Source: Pseudocercospora fijiensis CIRAD86 | Lineage: Eukaryota; Ascomycota; Dothideomycetes; Mycosphaerellales; Mycosphaerellaceae | DNA: 64,000 nt | Direction: 5' to 3' | NCBI RefSeq assembly: GCF_000340215.1 | Contig: NW_006921535.1 | Coordinates: 5,573,528-5,637,527 of the forward strand | In this document: piece after piece, positions 63,069 through 64,000 of the stretch | Position numbering within the stretch: position 1 is the first letter of the stretch | Layout: each line of letters begins with the position of its first letter | Position numbers and translations under genes: made by a program | Notes under the pieces: model-generated | Told to the model about the DNA's origin: nothing | The model's database searches: none | The model's input: the letters and a program-made list of their open reading frames with translations, nothing else

Positions 63069-64000
63069 ATGACGGCGCTCTCGCGCAGCGCGCTGCATTT
63101 CGCCGCAGCATTCTTCCTCCTCCGACTTCTATCGACTACGCACGCCGCATTCATCACCTTCGAGGACTGCCTCCCGGACAGCACCAAGCACTCGAATCCG
63201 AAGCTCCTCCAGTTCACGCCGTACTTCGTTGATGCCTATTTCGGTGAAAACCAACCTCACAGCCTCAACCTTACCATCTATGGCAATGTATCCGGTCGCC
63301 AATTCGACAGCGAACTTCCGCCGGCCAGCGACACCACTTACTGGGATAACGATGATGAAGAGAATGGAAAGATAGTGGATGTGGGCAATGCGAACAAATA
63401 TGCGACCTTGACCGCCGACTACCACATCTTGACATACACTGCCTACGACAATCGCGGCGAGCGATTCTGTCCGACTCTGGTCAATGGCTCGTGTCCATTG
63501 GGCCCGGCCTTCAGCGCAAATGCCAGCAATCCACAAGATCTACCTGCCTTCTTCATATCGCACGACTTTGGCAGCTCGTACTCTTTCAGCACCATCTCAA
63601 CCACAGTCCACGTTATCAGTGGCGATGCTGGTGGATCGGACGTCGCTTGTGTCAGTGTCCAGATTACACCGGATCTCGGACCAAGCATCGCTGGCCTCTT
63701 GACATGGCTTCCGGCTGCCATCCTCATCATCAAGGGTGTCGCAACGCTTTCGGCCGCAATATGGTCTCCGTGGGGCAGTTCGGATATTTTCCGATGGAGC
63801 AGTAACTACGGTAGGGACGAGGATCTGCTTCGACTTGTCACACCTGGCTTCGGAGACTGTTTGCAATACATTCAATTTGTCGTCCTGACGGGAAGCTTGA
63901 CGCTTCAATACCCGGGCTTCTTCCAGCCGGCCGTCCGTCAGACGAGCTGGTCGGTCCTGCTTTTCAACGAGAGCTATGTCAGTGGCGGGAGTGGCACGCA
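63069..64000 (+). CDS. ML-like domain / TRP-type membrane protein (5' part, cut by window)
   Basis: An open frame from the ATG at 63,069 (cgcaATGACG) to the window edge, 310 codons. A signal peptide (LHFAAAFFLLRLLSTTHA) is followed by the ML-like lipid-binding domain of fungal TRP/Flc/Pkd2-family proteins: FITFEDCLPD, LLQFTPYFVDAYFGEN, LNLTIYGNVSGRQ, FCPTLVNGSCPLGPAF, FISHDFGSSYSFSTI and ACVSVQITPDLGPS. The first membrane helix follows (LLTWLPAAILIIKGVATLS), then SPWGSSDIFRWSSNYGRDE and LVTPGFGDCLQYIQFVVL. Yeast relatives (Flc1-3, Pkd2) act in calcium homeostasis, FAD transport to the ER lumen and cell-wall maintenance. The family usually has nine or so helices and is over 700 residues, so more than half lies outside the window. 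No intron is needed in the part seen. Confidence 0.88.
   Translation, partial: MTALSRSALHFAAAFFLLRLLSTTHAAFITFEDCLPDSTKHSNPKLLQFTPYFVDAYFGENQPHSLNLTIYGNVSGRQFDSELPPASDTTYWDNDDEENGKIVDVGNANKYATLTADYHILTYTAYDNRGERFCPTLVNGSCPLGPAFSANASNPQDLPAFFISHDFGSSYSFSTISTTVHVISGDAGGSDVACVSVQITPDLGPSIAGLLTWLPAAILIIKGVATLSAAIWSPWGSSDIFRWSSNYGRDEDLLRLVTPGFGDCLQYIQFVVLTGSLTLQYPGFFQPAVRQTSWSVLLFNESYVSGGSGT

Overview
The window looks like a piece of a filamentous ascomycete genome (Pezizomycotina; a Dothideomycete is my guess, not shown by the sequence). Coding sequence is interrupted by 43-107 nt introns with GT..AG ends and CTAAC/CTGAC-like branch sites. Families such as Mrc1, Yen1/GEN1-type XPG nuclease, HET-domain, ML-like/TRP and F-box proteins are present, and the repeats carry the signature of RIP (repeat-induced point mutation, C to T in CpA).

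Layout. 1 to about 17,200 is a RIP-degraded transposon block. It is rich in TpA, poor in CpA/TpG, still has CpG, and its reading frames are broken mostly by TAG. It holds a minus-strand Helitron relic (Rep HUH plus PIF1-like helicase, cut by the left edge), an 83-bp tandem repeat bounded by short inverted repeats, one unidentified frame of about 1,000 codons (6.97-10.0 kb), a tRNA-like relic and a Ty3/gypsy chromovirus (10.7-15.2 kb). Normal sequence resumes near 17,200 with a small secreted Cys-rich protein gene (17.6 kb), a decayed HET pseudogene (19.4-18.2 kb), a large membrane/coiled-coil protein of unknown role (20.6-23.7 kb) and another secreted protein gene (24.3-24.9 kb).

27.3-41.7 kb is a dense housekeeping block made of two divergent pairs: mrc1 (minus) with a mitochondrial PPR-like gene (plus), and an AT-hook/chromatin-like gene (minus) with a Yen1/GEN1-like Holliday-junction resolvase (plus). 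Mrc1 and the resolvase both act on stalled or recombining replication forks. 41.7-47.2 kb has few convincing genes. Two small multi-exon genes follow (47.2-48.3 kb; the second rebuilt from four exons).

48.35-50.87 kb is a tandem array of roughly 126-142-bp units whose left half is nearly free of RIP and whose right half is strongly mutated. After a possible HET C-terminal remnant comes a four-exon AAA ATPase gene (52.4-54.6 kb). Next on the minus strand is a gene joining a medium-chain dehydrogenase/reductase to a luciferase-like FMN monooxygenase in one frame (59.0-56.0 kb), possibly spliced onto a further 345-residue acidic tail. The right end has an F-box-like gene (60.2-61.0 kb), a GMC oxidoreductase gene cut off after its FAD-binding start (61.6-61.3 kb) and the 5' part of an ML-like/TRP-type membrane protein running off the window (63.1 kb on).

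All gene models were read by eye. Exon borders come from splice signals and frame continuity and have not been tested against transcripts or databases.
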